This document shows positions 52,279 through 61,739 of a DNA stretch of 64,000 bases, in pieces. Made by a program: the position numbers and the translations under genes. Position 1 is the stretch's first letter; each line of letters starts with the position of its first letter. The notes beneath the pieces were generated by a model. That model made no database searches and was not told where the DNA came from. It worked only from the letters and a program-made list of their open reading frames with translations. This stretch comes from CAWEYO01 sp963813315 (GTDB taxonomy: Bacteria; Pseudomonadota; Alphaproteobacteria; Rhizobiales; Rhizobiaceae), in assembly GCA_963813315.1 (NCBI GenBank), contig CAWEYO010000013.1:124001-188000 (forward strand), in the 5' to 3' direction.

Positions 52279-52785
52279 GTGAGCGTTAGCGACCCGCATT
52301 CGAACCCGCGGCCAGCCTTGGCTGTGCCCGAAGCGTTAATCGGCTTCGGGCTCCTGGTCAGTGCCGCCGCGGTTCTTTGGCAGACGGCAACGATGCCGGT
52401 CTCGCCTATGTATTCGAAGGTCGGACCAACCGTGTTCCCATACATGACCGCGACCGGACTGGCCGTCCTTGCCATATTTCTTTTCGTCAAGGCGATGCGC
52501 GGAGGCTGGCAACCGGACGATGAAAAGGAAGTGAGGGCAGACTGGAAATCGGTCAGCTTCGTGGCTGCCGGACTGGTGGCCAACGTCGCCCTGATCGGAC
52601 CGCTCGGTTTCACCGCGGCTTCGGTCATTCTCTTCGTGCTGGTCGCTCACGGGTTCGGCAGCCGGCAGCCGATCCGCAACGCGATCACCGGACTTGTGCT
52701 TTCGTTGGCGGCCTATTTCGGTTTTGCCAAGGCACTCGGCGTCAATATCGGCGCCGGCGTCATCGAAAGATTGCTGGGAGCCTGA
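52279..52785 (+). CDS. tripartite tricarboxylate transporter small membrane protein (TctB family)
   Basis: 168 residues, four predicted TM helices (ALIGFGLLVSAAAVLW, YMTATGLAVLAIFLFVKAM, VSFVAAGLVANVALIGPLGF, ITGLVLSLAAYFGFAKALG). The GTG at 52279 has AAGGAGA 8 bases upstream and is preferred over the ATG at 52240, which lies at the end of the repeat. It ends 5 bases before tctA. Confidence 0.88.
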   Translation: MSVSDPHSNPRPALAVPEALIGFGLLVSAAAVLWQTATMPVSPMYSKVGPTVFPYMTATGLAVLAIFLFVKAMRGGWQPDDEKEVRADWKSVSFVAAGLVANVALIGPLGFTAASVILFVLVAHGFGSRQPIRNAITGLVLSLAAYFGFAKALGVNIGAGVIERLLGA

Positions 52786-52790
52786 ACGCC

Positions 52791-54314
52791 ATGGACACGC
52801 TTTCCCAACTGGCCCACGGCTTCTCCGTCGCCTTGACCTGGCAAAACCTGATGTGGTGCCTTGTCGGCACCACGCTCGGCACCGCGATCGGCGTGTTGCC
52901 GGGACTTGGGCCGGCGCTGACCATCGCGCTTCTCCTGCCGATAACCTTTCAGGTCGCCCCGGAAGCTTCCTTCATCCTCTTTGCGGGAATTTACTACGGT
53001 GCGATGTATGGCGGCTCGACGACCTCGATCCTGCTCAACACGCCGGGCGAGAGCGCCACAATCGTGACCGCGCTCGAAGGCAACAAGATGGCGCGCTCCG
53101 GTCGCGGCGGTGCCGCGCTTGCGACTTCCGCGATCGGTTCCTTCGTCGCCGGAACGATAGGCACGCTGGGAGTAGCCTTTCTCGCGCCTGTTGTTGTCAG
53201 TTTTGCGCTGGCCTTCGGTCCGGCCGAGTATTTTTCGCTGATGGTGCTGGCCTTCGTTATGGTCTCGGCGGTGCTTGGCTCCTCGGCGGTGCGAGGCTTG
53301 ACCAGCCTGTTCGTCGGCTTCTTTCTCGGCATGATCGGCATCGATCTCCAGACGGGACAGCCGCGCTTCACCTTCGGCGTCTCGGAACTACTCGACGGCA
53401 CCAGCATGATCGTGGCCGCGGTGGGCCTTTTCGCCGTAGGCGAAACGCTCTACGTCGCGTCGCGCCGTTATGCGGGGCGCGACGAGATCGTTCCTCTCAA
53501 GGGCTCGCTCTATATGACCGCCCAGGAGTGGGCACGCTCGTGGAAAGCCTGGCTTCGCGGCGCCGCGATCGGCTTCCCGATCGGCGCCTTGCCGGCGGGC
53601 GGCGCGGAAATACCGACCTTTCTGTCCTACGCCCTTGAAAAGAAGCTTTCAAAACACAAGGAGGAATTCGGCACCACCGGCGCGATCGAAGGCGTCGCCG
53701 GACCGGAGGCAGCCAACAACGCGTCGGCCGCCGGTGTGCTCGTGCCGATGCTGACGCTCGGGCTGCCGACTTCGGCGACAGCGGCGATCATGCTCTCCGC
53801 GTTCCAGAGCTACGGCATCAATCCGGGCCCCCTTCTTCTTCAGACCCAACCGGCGCTTGTCTGGGGGCTGGTCGCCAGCCTGTTCATCGCAAACGTGCTG
53901 CTGGTCATTCTCAACCTTCCGTTGATCGGGCTCTGGGTTCGCCTGCTGAAGATTCCGGCCCCGCAACTCTATGCCGGCATTCTCGTTTTCGCGACGGTGG
54001 GCACCTATGGCATATCGCAGTCGCCGGTCGACCTGATCTTGCTCTACGTTCTGGGCGCCATGGGCTTCCTGATGCGGCGCTTCGACTTTCCGACGGCGCC
54101 CGTGATCATCGGGATGATCCTCGGCCCGCTGGCCGAGACGCAGTTTCGCCGCGCCATGACGATCTCCAACGGAGACTGGTCTGTCTTCTACACGCATCCG
54201 CTGTCGCTGACGCTGCTGATCCTGGCGCTGGTCGCACTGCTCGGGCCGCGCATCTACAGTGCCATCGTTCACCGGCGCACTCGTGGCCCCGAAGGCGTGC
54301 CGGGTGATGCTTAG
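52791..54314 (+). CDS. tripartite tricarboxylate transporter large permease (TctA family)
   Basis: 507 residues with about 11-12 TM helices. TctA hallmarks: GTALGTAIGVLPGLGPALTI-like TTLGTAIGVLPGLGPALTIA, YGAMYGGSTTSILLNTPGES, and the repeated motif PLTLGLPTSATAAIML-like MLTLGLPTSATAAIMLSAFQ. It forms the channel that uses the ion gradient to import carboxylates. The CoA-transferase gene follows after 15 bases. Confidence 0.92.
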   Translation: MDTLSQLAHGFSVALTWQNLMWCLVGTTLGTAIGVLPGLGPALTIALLLPITFQVAPEASFILFAGIYYGAMYGGSTTSILLNTPGESATIVTALEGNKMARSGRGGAALATSAIGSFVAGTIGTLGVAFLAPVVVSFALAFGPAEYFSLMVLAFVMVSAVLGSSAVRGLTSLFVGFFLGMIGIDLQTGQPRFTFGVSELLDGTSMIVAAVGLFAVGETLYVASRRYAGRDEIVPLKGSLYMTAQEWARSWKAWLRGAAIGFPIGALPAGGAEIPTFLSYALEKKLSKHKEEFGTTGAIEGVAGPEAANNASAAGVLVPMLTLGLPTSATAAIMLSAFQSYGINPGPLLLQTQPALVWGLVASLFIANVLLVILNLPLIGLWVRLLKIPAPQLYAGILVFATVGTYGISQSPVDLILLYVLGAMGFLMRRFDFPTAPVIIGMILGPLAETQFRRAMTISNGDWSVFYTHPLSLTLLILALVALLGPRIYSAIVHRRTRGPEGVPGDA

Positions 54315-54329
54315 AACCGGAAGACCCAC

Positions 54330-55502
54330 ATGACGGAGCTTCTCGCGGGCATCCGCGTCCTTGACCTGACAAATGTGCTGGCGGGTCCGTATTGCGCATA
54401 TCAGTTGGCGCTGCTCGGCGCCGACGTTATCAAGGTGGAGCAGCCATCGGGCGGCGACCTCGCCCGGCAGCTTGGCGCCTCGCCTGAACTGAACGCCGCC
54501 GGCATGGGCGCATCGTTCCTCGCCCAGAATGCGGGCAAGCGCTCTGTCGCTCTCGACCTCAAGAAGGATGTCGATCGCGACCGCTTTCTCGATCTGGCCG
54601 CGACGGCCAACGCGCTGATCGAGAATTTCCGGCCAGGCGTGATGGAGCGCCTTGGCCTCGGCTACCCACGCCTTAAGCAAGTGCGCCCCGGCCTTGTATA
54701 CTGCGCGATTTCAGGTTTTGGCCAGACCGGACCGATGCGCGACAATCCTGCCTACGACCAGATCATCCAAGGTCTTTCGGGCATCATGAGCATAACAGGA
54801 ACTCCGGATACGGCGCCGCTGCGTGTCGGCTATCCGGTCGCCGATACGCTCGGAGGGCTCTTCGGAGCCTTTGCGGTGACAGCCGCGCTGGTTCGGCAGA
54901 AGTCGAGCGGCGAAGGTGCGTTCCTCGATGTGTCCATGCTCGAATGCACGCTGAGTGCCCTTGGTTGGCCGGTTTCCAACTATCTGAGTGCCGGCGTCGA
55001 ACCTCGCCCTATGGGCAATGAAAATATGACCGCCGCGCCGTCAGGCACGTTCCGTACCGGCAATGGCCTGCTCAACATCGCCGCCAACAAGCAGGAGCAA
55101 TTCATAACGCTTTGCAAGCTGATCGGCCGGCCGGAACTCGCCACCGAGGAGCGTTTTGCCGAAAGGGAATCGCGCAAGCGCCACAGGGCCGAGCTCAAGC
55201 TGCGGATCGAAGAGGCGCTTTCGACCGCACCAGCTGGCGAGTGGGAAGAAAGGTTCAATCGGGCCGGCGTTCCCGCGGGACGGGTTCTCAGCATTCCGGA
55301 GGTGCTTGACGAGCCGCAGGTCCTGGAGCGTCAGGCATTGGCACGTTTCGACGGCGTTGCCGGACGCGAGGAGCCGTTGACCGTCGTCCGAGGCGGCTTT
55401 CTTGTCGACGGGGAGGCGCCACTGCCCAAATCCCCGCCTCCGTCGCTCGGCGAGCATATGGAAGAGATTTTTGGCGCGATTCAGGAAAGGCGCCACGCAT
55501 GA
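54330..55502 (+). CDS. CaiB/BaiF (class III) CoA transferase, TTT-linked
   Basis: 390 residues. Family features: VLDLTNVLAGPYCAYQLALLGADV, GKRSVALDLKKD, LIENFRPGVMERLGLGYPRL and ISGFGQTGPM. It lies in the TctCBA operon and overlaps the lyase gene by four bases. It likely activates the imported acid with CoA from succinyl-CoA or acetyl-CoA before cleavage. Distinct from the CaiB protein at 8415. Confidence 0.9.
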   Translation: MTELLAGIRVLDLTNVLAGPYCAYQLALLGADVIKVEQPSGGDLARQLGASPELNAAGMGASFLAQNAGKRSVALDLKKDVDRDRFLDLAATANALIENFRPGVMERLGLGYPRLKQVRPGLVYCAISGFGQTGPMRDNPAYDQIIQGLSGIMSITGTPDTAPLRVGYPVADTLGGLFGAFAVTAALVRQKSSGEGAFLDVSMLECTLSALGWPVSNYLSAGVEPRPMGNENMTAAPSGTFRTGNGLLNIAANKQEQFITLCKLIGRPELATEERFAERESRKRHRAELKLRIEEALSTAPAGEWEERFNRAGVPAGRVLSIPEVLDEPQVLERQALARFDGVAGREEPLTVVRGGFLVDGEAPLPKSPPPSLGEHMEEIFGAIQERRHA

Positions 55503-56317
55503 GCCAGAGCGGCCGCGAGCGCGGCGAGGAATGGTGGTCGACCGGCATCATAGAAATGCGGCCCGGCATGATCCGGCTGCGCGGCTACGAGATACAAGAC
55601 CTCATCGGCCGGATCAGCTTTCCCGCAATGATCTGGCTCATGCTTCGCGCCGACCTGCCGAGTGAGGAGCAGGCCGAACTTCTCGGCATCGCACTGGGAG
55701 CGGCGGTCGATCACGGCCCGCAGGCACCCTCCATCGCGATTGCCCGAATGGCCGCGACCTGCGGCGTCGGCATCAACAGCGCCATGGCATCGGCGGTCAA
55801 CGTGCTGGGAGACGTCCATGGCGGCGCCGGCGAACAGGCCCTAGCCTTTTTTGGCGATGTCGCCGCCGAACTCGACGCCGGCCTGGCGCTCGGCGAAGCC
55901 GTCGGCGCCCGCCTCGACCGCTTCTTCGCCGAAGAGAAAGGATATGTGCCCGGCCTTGGTCACCGCTTCCATCCGGTCGACCCGCGTGCTCCGCGGCTGC
56001 TGGAGCTTGTGCGGGAATTCGCGGCGCGGGGGGTGGTGAGCGGACGCTTCGCAGCCATTGCAGAGGCAGTCGAAGCAGAGGTGGCGGTACGCAAGGGCAA
56101 GCGCATTCCACTCAATATCGATGGCGCAACCGCGGTGATTTACGGTGAGCTCGGTTTTCCGCCGCCCCTGACGCGGGGCCTTTTCGTGCTTTCCCGCTCC
56201 GTCGGCATCCTTGCCCATGCATGGGAACAGTCCCAACAGCCGGAACGGAACAAGGGACCACTGCCGCGTGAATGGCTCTGGGCATACCGTGGCGAGCCCA
56301 AGCGCAATATCGACTAA
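55499..56317 (+). CDS. citryl-CoA lyase-like protein (citrate synthase fold)
   Basis: 272 residues, the small citrate-synthase-like type. NVLGDVHGGAGEQALAFF supplies one active-site histidine, YVPGLGHRFHPVDPRAPRL the second with its arginine, and LNIDGATAVIYGELGFP the catalytic aspartate, as in citryl-CoA lyases. The natural reaction would be splitting a CoA thioester such as citryl-CoA or citramalyl-CoA into acetyl-CoA and a keto acid. Gene order with the CoA transferase and TctA supports this. Confidence 0.85.
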   Translation: MSQSGRERGEEWWSTGIIEMRPGMIRLRGYEIQDLIGRISFPAMIWLMLRADLPSEEQAELLGIALGAAVDHGPQAPSIAIARMAATCGVGINSAMASAVNVLGDVHGGAGEQALAFFGDVAAELDAGLALGEAVGARLDRFFAEEKGYVPGLGHRFHPVDPRAPRLLELVREFAARGVVSGRFAAIAEAVEAEVAVRKGKRIPLNIDGATAVIYGELGFPPPLTRGLFVLSRSVGILAHAWEQSQQPERNKGPLPREWLWAYRGEPKRNID

Positions 56318-56395
56318 CGGTTACGCGGGAATTCGAAACGCGCAAGCAACTCGCTGCGTTCGCGTGCGCCTGAACCGGCCATTTCGCAAGCCGAC

Positions 56396-56506
56396 TAGAG
56401 CATCGGACCCGAAAGTGGGAACCGGTTTCGGGAAAAATCCGATGCTCAAACAAAGAAATAGAGCAGCAGCATTGAATCCATCGATGCGTCCGCTGCCCTA
56501 AGGCGG
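56396..56506 (+). repeat. dispersed repeat A, full copy
   Basis: TAGAGCATCGGACCCGAAAG, TGGGAACCGGTTTCGGGAAA, AATCCGATGCTCAAACAAAG, then a tail palindrome ATCCATCGATGCGT. It separates the TTT operon from the TRAP operon. Confidence 0.9.
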
Positions 56507-56603
56507 AATTGCCTATGTGCCATGCTGCCCTAGTTTTTGCTTGGGGCATTGTTGAATGGTATGTCTAACGCAGGGACACGCCTGCGATTTCAGGGAGGAA
56601 CCG

Positions 56604-57749
56604 ATGACAAGAGCAGCGTCCTCAACGAAACACAGGAGCTCGCGCCGCAAGTTCCTTGGCGGAGCCGCCGTGGGTGTCGGTGCGATCATTGCCGCGCCTC
56701 GCGTCGTCAAGGCGCAAGGCCCGGTTAACATGCGCTGGCAAAGCACATGGCCATCCAAGGATATCTTTCACGAATTCGCACTTGATTTCGCCAAGAAGGT
56801 CAATGACATGACCGGTGGCGATCTCAGCATCGAGGTGCTTCCGGCGGGCGCCGTCGTGCCCGCATTCGGCCTTCTCGACGCCGTGTCGGAAGGAACGTTG
56901 GATGGCGGCCACGGCGTGCTCGTCTATCACTACGGCAAGCAGACGGCGCTGGCACTTTGGGGCTCCGGCCCGGGCTTCGCCATGGACGCCAACATGCTGC
57001 TTTCCTGGCACAAATATGGCGGCGGCAAGGAGCTGCTGGCAAAGCTTTATGCCTCCATCGGCGCTAATGTCGTGTCGTTCCCCTATGGACCGATGCCGAC
57101 ACAGCCGCTCGGCTGGTTCAAGAAACCGGTTGCCAAGGCCGAAGACATCAGCGGCCTCAAATTCCGCACCGTCGGTATTTCCATCGACGTCTTCACTGGC
57201 CTCGGCGCTGCCGTCAACGCGCTGCCCGGCGGCGAGATCGTCGCCGCATTGGACCGCGGCCTGCTCGATGCGGCCGAGTTCAACAACGCCTCGTCCGATC
57301 GGATGCTTGGTTTCCCGGACGTATCCAAGGTCTGCATGCTGCAGAGCTATCACCAGAATGCGGAGCAGTTCGAGATTCTGTTCAACAAGACGAAGTACGA
57401 CGCGCTACCCAATCAGATAAGGGCGATCATCGCCAATGCGGTGGAGGCAGCCTCGCAGGACATGCAATGGAAGGCGATCGACCGCTATTCGACAGACTAT
57501 TCGGATATGCAGACGAAGGATCATGTTAAATTCTACAAGACGCCGGAAGCAATCCTGAAGAGACAGTTGGAGGTCTATGACGAGGTCGTGAAGAAGAAAG
57601 CAGGTGAAAACCCGCTGTTCAAGGAGATCCTGGAATCGCAGATCGCCTTTGCCCAGCGGGCGACGCGGTGGGAGCAGGACACGGTGGTCAACCGCCGCCT
57701 GGCCTTCGATCATTACTTCGGACCAGAGGGGGTAGCGAAGAACATCTAG
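56604..57749 (+). CDS. TRAP transporter substrate-binding protein (DctP family)
   Basis: 381 residues. Tat signal SSRRKFLGGAAVGVGAIIAAP ending VVKAQ; then MRWQSTWPSKDIFHEFALDF, IEVLPAGAVVPAFGLLDAV and LKFRTVGI, where the arginine binds the carboxylate in DctP proteins. The group is the one acting on alpha-keto acids or dicarboxylates. GGGAGGAACCG precedes the ATG at 56604. Its TAG stop merges with a repeat A copy, which separates it from the permease genes. Confidence 0.9.
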   Translation: MTRAASSTKHRSSRRKFLGGAAVGVGAIIAAPRVVKAQGPVNMRWQSTWPSKDIFHEFALDFAKKVNDMTGGDLSIEVLPAGAVVPAFGLLDAVSEGTLDGGHGVLVYHYGKQTALALWGSGPGFAMDANMLLSWHKYGGGKELLAKLYASIGANVVSFPYGPMPTQPLGWFKKPVAKAEDISGLKFRTVGISIDVFTGLGAAVNALPGGEIVAALDRGLLDAAEFNNASSDRMLGFPDVSKVCMLQSYHQNAEQFEILFNKTKYDALPNQIRAIIANAVEAASQDMQWKAIDRYSTDYSDMQTKDHVKFYKTPEAILKRQLEVYDEVVKKKAGENPLFKEILESQIAFAQRATRWEQDTVVNRRLAFDHYFGPEGVAKNI

Positions 57750-57855
57750 AGCATCGGACCCGAAAGTGGGAACCGGTTTCGGGGAAATCCGATGCTCAAA
57801 CAAGGAGATAGAGCGGCAGCGCTGATTTAGTCAAAGCGTCCGCCGCGCTAAAGCG
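57748..57855 (+). repeat. dispersed repeat A, full copy
   Basis: TAGAGCATCGGACCCGAAAG through AAATCCGATGCTCAAACAAG to a GTCCGCCGCG tail. It begins within the dctP stop codon and lies between dctP and dctQ. Confidence 0.9.
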
Positions 57856-57934
57856 CTTTCGCGTAAGGCACCGGCTCGTTTGACCGAACGGTGCCTTGCC
57901 TTTCAACCGGCACTCCGGCCACACGGCTGCTCGC

Positions 57935-58603
57935 ATGAACGTCCAGCATTTCCTGAACACGGTGGATAGTATCAGCACGTGGGTCGGCAAGGCCGCGGCG
58001 TGGCTCATTGTCGGGCTGATGGCGCTGGTCTGCGTCGAGGTCTTCAAGCGCTACATGCTGAACATGCCAACGGCATGGATCTTCGACGCAAGCAACATGC
58101 TCTATGGCACGCTGTTCATGCTCGCGGGGGCCTATGCGCTTGCGCAGAATGCCCATGTGCGCGGCGATTTTCTCTACAGCTCCATGCGGCCCCGGACGCA
58201 AGCCGCGCTCGATCTTCTGTTGTACGTGGTTTTCTTCCTGCCGGGGATCGCGGCTCTCGTCTATGCAGGCTACGACTATGCCGCACTTTCCTGGCGGATC
58301 GGCGAGCATTCGACCGTGACGGCGGAGGGTCCCCCCATCTACCACTTCAAATCGGTTATTCCGGTGGCCGGCGCCTTGGTGATGCTCCAGGGCGTGGCCG
58401 AAATCGCGCGGTGTATCGTCTGCCTCAGGACGGGTAAATGGCCCGAACGGCGGAAGGACGTATCAGAGATCGACATCGTGGAGGAACAGCTCGCGCTCAG
58501 TGAATATGTGGACGAAGAAACGCGCAACACCGCGATCGCGCGGGCGCAAAAGATCGACGAGGAGGCGCGGCAGCGCGGTATGGGGGGAGACCTGCAGACG
58601 TGA
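57935..58603 (+). CDS. TRAP transporter small permease (DctQ family)
   Basis: 222 residues, four TM helices (GKAAAWLIVGLMALVCVEVF, LYGTLFMLAGAYALAQNAHV, ALDLLLYVVFFLPGIAALV, VIPVAGALVMLQGVAEIARC). The HVRGDF motif is typical of DctQ. A long charged C-terminal tail of about 50 residues is unusual for the family. It overlaps dctM by four bases. Confidence 0.9.
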   Translation: MNVQHFLNTVDSISTWVGKAAAWLIVGLMALVCVEVFKRYMLNMPTAWIFDASNMLYGTLFMLAGAYALAQNAHVRGDFLYSSMRPRTQAALDLLLYVVFFLPGIAALVYAGYDYAALSWRIGEHSTVTAEGPPIYHFKSVIPVAGALVMLQGVAEIARCIVCLRTGKWPERRKDVSEIDIVEEQLALSEYVDEETRNTAIARAQKIDEEARQRGMGGDLQT

Positions 58604-60348
58604 GCGATCCAGCCATAGGACTGACGATGCTCATGCTCATCGTGGTCGTCATCGTGATGGGTTTCCCCACGGCCTTCACCCTGATGGGCCTGGGCATGTT
58701 TTTCGGGTTCTACGCGTTCTACAACCCGGCCGAGCATTGGATTGACAACCGCGTTTTCGATCTGATGGTCCAGCGAACTTATGGGGCAATGACCAATGAC
58801 GTATTGATCTCCATCCCGCTGTTCGTGCTCATGGGATATGTGATGGAACGCGGGGCGCTGGTCGACAAGATGTTCTACAGCATCCAGCTCTCGTTCCGGC
58901 GCGTGCCGGCCTCGCTCGCTGTCGCCACGCTGATCGTCTGTACGTTCTGGGGAATTGCCAGCGGCCTCGTCGGCGCCGTGGTGGTCCTGATGGGCGTGAT
59001 TGCCCTCAACCCGATGCTGCGCGCAGGATATGACGTGAAGCTCGCTACCGGCGTGATCACCGCAGGCGGCACGCTGGGCATCCTGATCCCGCCGTCGGTC
59101 ATGATCATCGTCTACGCGGCGGTTGCAGGCCAGTCCGTCGTGAAACTCTATGCCGCGGCGATGTTTCCCGGCTTTTTCCTCGCCTTTCTATACCTCGTCT
59201 ACATTCTCGGCTGGGCGGCGATCAATCCGAAGATCGCGCCGCCTTTGCCGGAGCAGCAAACGAAGGTCCCGGTGCCGGCGTGGATGTCCAAATTCGGGGC
59301 CGCATACTCCCGCAACATGCTGACTGGCCTTGTTTCGGCATTGTTCTCGCCGGCCAAGGCGATGGCACTCGAAACCGGCAATGGCCGCATCACATATTGG
59401 ACGCTGCTCAGGAACACCTGCGCGGCGCTGGTGCCCCTCGGGCTGACATCGCTCCTGCTTGGGCTGGTGTGGTGGTACGTGGTCATCTATCCGCAAGGGT
59501 CTTCGGTCGACGAGGCTCCAGCAGAGCTGGAGCAGCTCGGCGCTCCGGCGATCGAGGAGCTTGGCACTCCCGCGGCGGATGCCGGGCCGGCGACCGGTTT
59601 CTACGTCGCCTTCGGCCTCATCGCCGTGCTCGCCGCCGTGGTGCTTGTCCGCTACTACCGGAAAATGACCGCCGAGCGGCTCGAAGTCGTGAAGCTTCTG
59701 ATCTCTTCCGTCATGCCGCTAGGCATACTCACCGTGATCGTACTCGCCGTTATCCTGTTCGGAATAACGACCGCCACCGAATTGGCTGCGGTGGGCGCTG
59801 CCGGCGCCTTCCTGCTGGCGCTCCAGGCTCGAACTCTCGACTGGAAGCGCACCAAGGAAGCAGTATTCCTGACCGCGAAGACCACGGCCATGGTGTGCTG
59901 GCTCTTTGTCGGCTCGGCGTTGTTCTCGGCAGTTTTCGCTATCCTCGGCGGTCAGGCGCTGCTCGAGCAGTGGGTGCTGTCTCTCGACCTGTCGCCAGTA
60001 CAGTTCATGATCCTCTCGCAAGCGATCATCTTCGTGCTCGGCTGGCCGCTTGAATGGACCGAGATCATCATCATCTTCGTGCCGATCTTTCTGCCGATGT
60101 TGAAGCACTTCGGTATCGACCCCATCCTTTGGGGCACGCTCGTCTTCGTGAATTTGCAGGCCGCGTTCCTGTCACCGCCAGTCGCGATGTCGGCGTATTA
60201 TCTCAAGGGCGTCTCCCCGCCGCACGTTACTCTCAACCAGATATTCGCCGGCATGATGCCTTACATGCTCATCGTCATCGTCTGCATGATCATTATGTAT
60301 ATCTGGCCCGGCATAACGCTCTGGCTCCCTCGCTACCTCTACGGCTGA
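58600..60348 (+). CDS. TRAP transporter large permease (DctM family, long form)
   Basis: 582 residues against about 430 for standard DctM. The N-terminal half has VVVIVMGFPTAFTLMGLGMF and GTLGILIPPSVMIIVYAAVAG; the C-terminal half has FILGWPLEWTEII-like VLGWPLEWTEIIIIFVPIFL and ALFLSPPVAM-like AFLSPPVAMSAYYLKG. An extra block of about 150 residues (roughly 230-380) holds two further TM helices and an acidic PAELEQLGAPAIEELGTPA linker. The GTG at 58600 overlaps dctQ. Long forms are known in the group for mannitol/chloroaromatic-type substrates. Confidence 0.9.
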   Translation: MSDPAIGLTMLMLIVVVIVMGFPTAFTLMGLGMFFGFYAFYNPAEHWIDNRVFDLMVQRTYGAMTNDVLISIPLFVLMGYVMERGALVDKMFYSIQLSFRRVPASLAVATLIVCTFWGIASGLVGAVVVLMGVIALNPMLRAGYDVKLATGVITAGGTLGILIPPSVMIIVYAAVAGQSVVKLYAAAMFPGFFLAFLYLVYILGWAAINPKIAPPLPEQQTKVPVPAWMSKFGAAYSRNMLTGLVSALFSPAKAMALETGNGRITYWTLLRNTCAALVPLGLTSLLLGLVWWYVVIYPQGSSVDEAPAELEQLGAPAIEELGTPAADAGPATGFYVAFGLIAVLAAVVLVRYYRKMTAERLEVVKLLISSVMPLGILTVIVLAVILFGITTATELAAVGAAGAFLLALQARTLDWKRTKEAVFLTAKTTAMVCWLFVGSALFSAVFAILGGQALLEQWVLSLDLSPVQFMILSQAIIFVLGWPLEWTEIIIIFVPIFLPMLKHFGIDPILWGTLVFVNLQAAFLSPPVAMSAYYLKGVSPPHVTLNQIFAGMMPYMLIVIVCMIIMYIWPGITLWLPRYLYG

Positions 60349-60394
60349 ACGAAATCTGACTTGCTAGCAGCGTTGCCCTACGTCTTCTCCAGCC

Positions 60395-61282
60395 TTAGCT
60401 GACAGCCTGCATAACGCTCTTGAACTTCGCGGCGATATCTACCGACGCGGGCTGTTTTGGGTGGAGTTCATCATTCCAGCGGCCGTTAACGGTGTTTCTC
60501 ACATCGACCACTGTGACATGCCGAACCCTGGAGAGCATTGCGTGGAATGAATCGACGAGGTGCTTGATGATGCCCTCGATAAGCACCTTGTCCGATCGCA
60601 GATCATAGCCGAGATCGGTCAGGGGTTTTCCGAGCCAGACGCCATTCCTCCGCGGAACTGCGTAGTCGTAGGTGTTGACGAGCATCCGTGTCCGTCCAGG
60701 CAGAGAGCGCGCCCAGACGTCTTTCGCAATCTCCTGATAACCGGATCGCAGGGTATCAAGAGCATCTTTCAGGATGAGGGTATGGATGTACTTCTTCGGG
60801 TCGGGGCCGCTCACTTCATCTCTCCACTTAAGTAAATTTCTCAACGCACCACCGCCCAAGATGTCGTTGCCTCCGCCGGAGAAAATGAAGAAATCAAAAG
60901 ACCCTGATTCGATCAGCGGCCGATAGTCCTTCTCGCTTCGGATTTGCTGAAAAGTGTCACCGGGGTATGCGCGATCGGCCGTCTGATAGCTGAAATCATT
61001 CTGAATGATGTCGAAGAACGTTGGATTATAGCCGGCGATAGCCGAGAACGGCCAGAGGATATTGATCCACAAGTCACCATCCGCGCAGACGCGAATTCGT
61101 TTCCTCTCCGCCTCTGCCGTGGGAAGTTGGCGTTTGTCTTTGAGAACGGTCGAAAACAAGTCCTTTCGTGTAAGCCGCTTTCCCTTTTGGTCTTCAACGT
61201 CATAGACAAGGCAAATCTTTTCATTCGGTTTTATTATGACGTTTTCTGACGTTGTTTCTGAATATCTTTCAAGACGCGCCAT
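60395..61282 (-). CDS. SGNH-hydrolase-like protein with altered nucleophile
   Basis: 295 residues from the ATG at 61282 (GGAGA six bases upstream). Block I reads CADGDLWINIL where GDSW would be expected, so leucine replaces the catalytic serine (codon TTG, one base from TCG). Block III FIFSGGGNDILGGG and block V NDELHPKQ with the Asp-His pair are kept. There is no signal peptide. It may be inactive, altered in function, or carry a point error. The genes on both sides are unrelated. Confidence 0.7.
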   Translation of the reverse strand: MARLERYSETTSENVIIKPNEKICLVYDVEDQKGKRLTRKDLFSTVLKDKRQLPTAEAERKRIRVCADGDLWINILWPFSAIAGYNPTFFDIIQNDFSYQTADRAYPGDTFQQIRSEKDYRPLIESGSFDFFIFSGGGNDILGGGALRNLLKWRDEVSGPDPKKYIHTLILKDALDTLRSGYQEIAKDVWARSLPGRTRMLVNTYDYAVPRRNGVWLGKPLTDLGYDLRSDKVLIEGIIKHLVDSFHAMLSRVRHVTVVDVRNTVNGRWNDELHPKQPASVDIAAKFKSVMQAVS

Positions 61283-61445
61283 GGAAATCTCCAACAGGAT
61301 AGACGGGAAAGGATGAAGTCGGCTCCTGCTTGGACCGCCGGACAGCGAGAAGCTTTCGATTTCGCCTAGCCAATTGCACAGGGCAGAAGCCCGTTCTGAA
61401 GGCATCCGGGCGTCTGCGCTTCTGCCCCACTCTCCACAATCGAAT

Positions 61446-61739
61446 TCAAGGCATCCTGCCGACAATCTCTCGCATTTCGGAAGCATCAAATGCCCGCAGT
61501 GTTTGGGTCCTGATATTGCCCAATGCAGTGACTGACAAACTTAGAGCTGTTGCGGCCATATCGTCGTCGGCTTCGGCAATGGCAATGACATCGTGCTGCC
61601 CAAGCGTCCAGAAGAGTGCGTTTATCTTCACTCCGCTCTTCTCGGCCATCGCCTTGAACGCGTCGGCGCGCTTCGGCAAATCCTTGATCGTGCGAACCCC
61701 CTGATCCGTGAAATTCGCAAGTATCACATAATAGGCCAT
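61446..61739 (-). CDS. GYD domain protein
   Basis: 97 residues, small ferredoxin-like alpha/beta protein. It begins MAYYVILANFTDQGVRTIKD, with LFWTLGQHDVIAIAEADDD as the conserved middle and ALGNIRTQTLRAF near the end. AAGGAGG seven bases before the ATG at 61739 fixes the start. The family is common in rhizobia and of unknown function. Confidence 0.88.
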   Translation of the reverse strand: MAYYVILANFTDQGVRTIKDLPKRADAFKAMAEKSGVKINALFWTLGQHDVIAIAEADDDMAATALSLSVTALGNIRTQTLRAFDASEMREIVGRMP

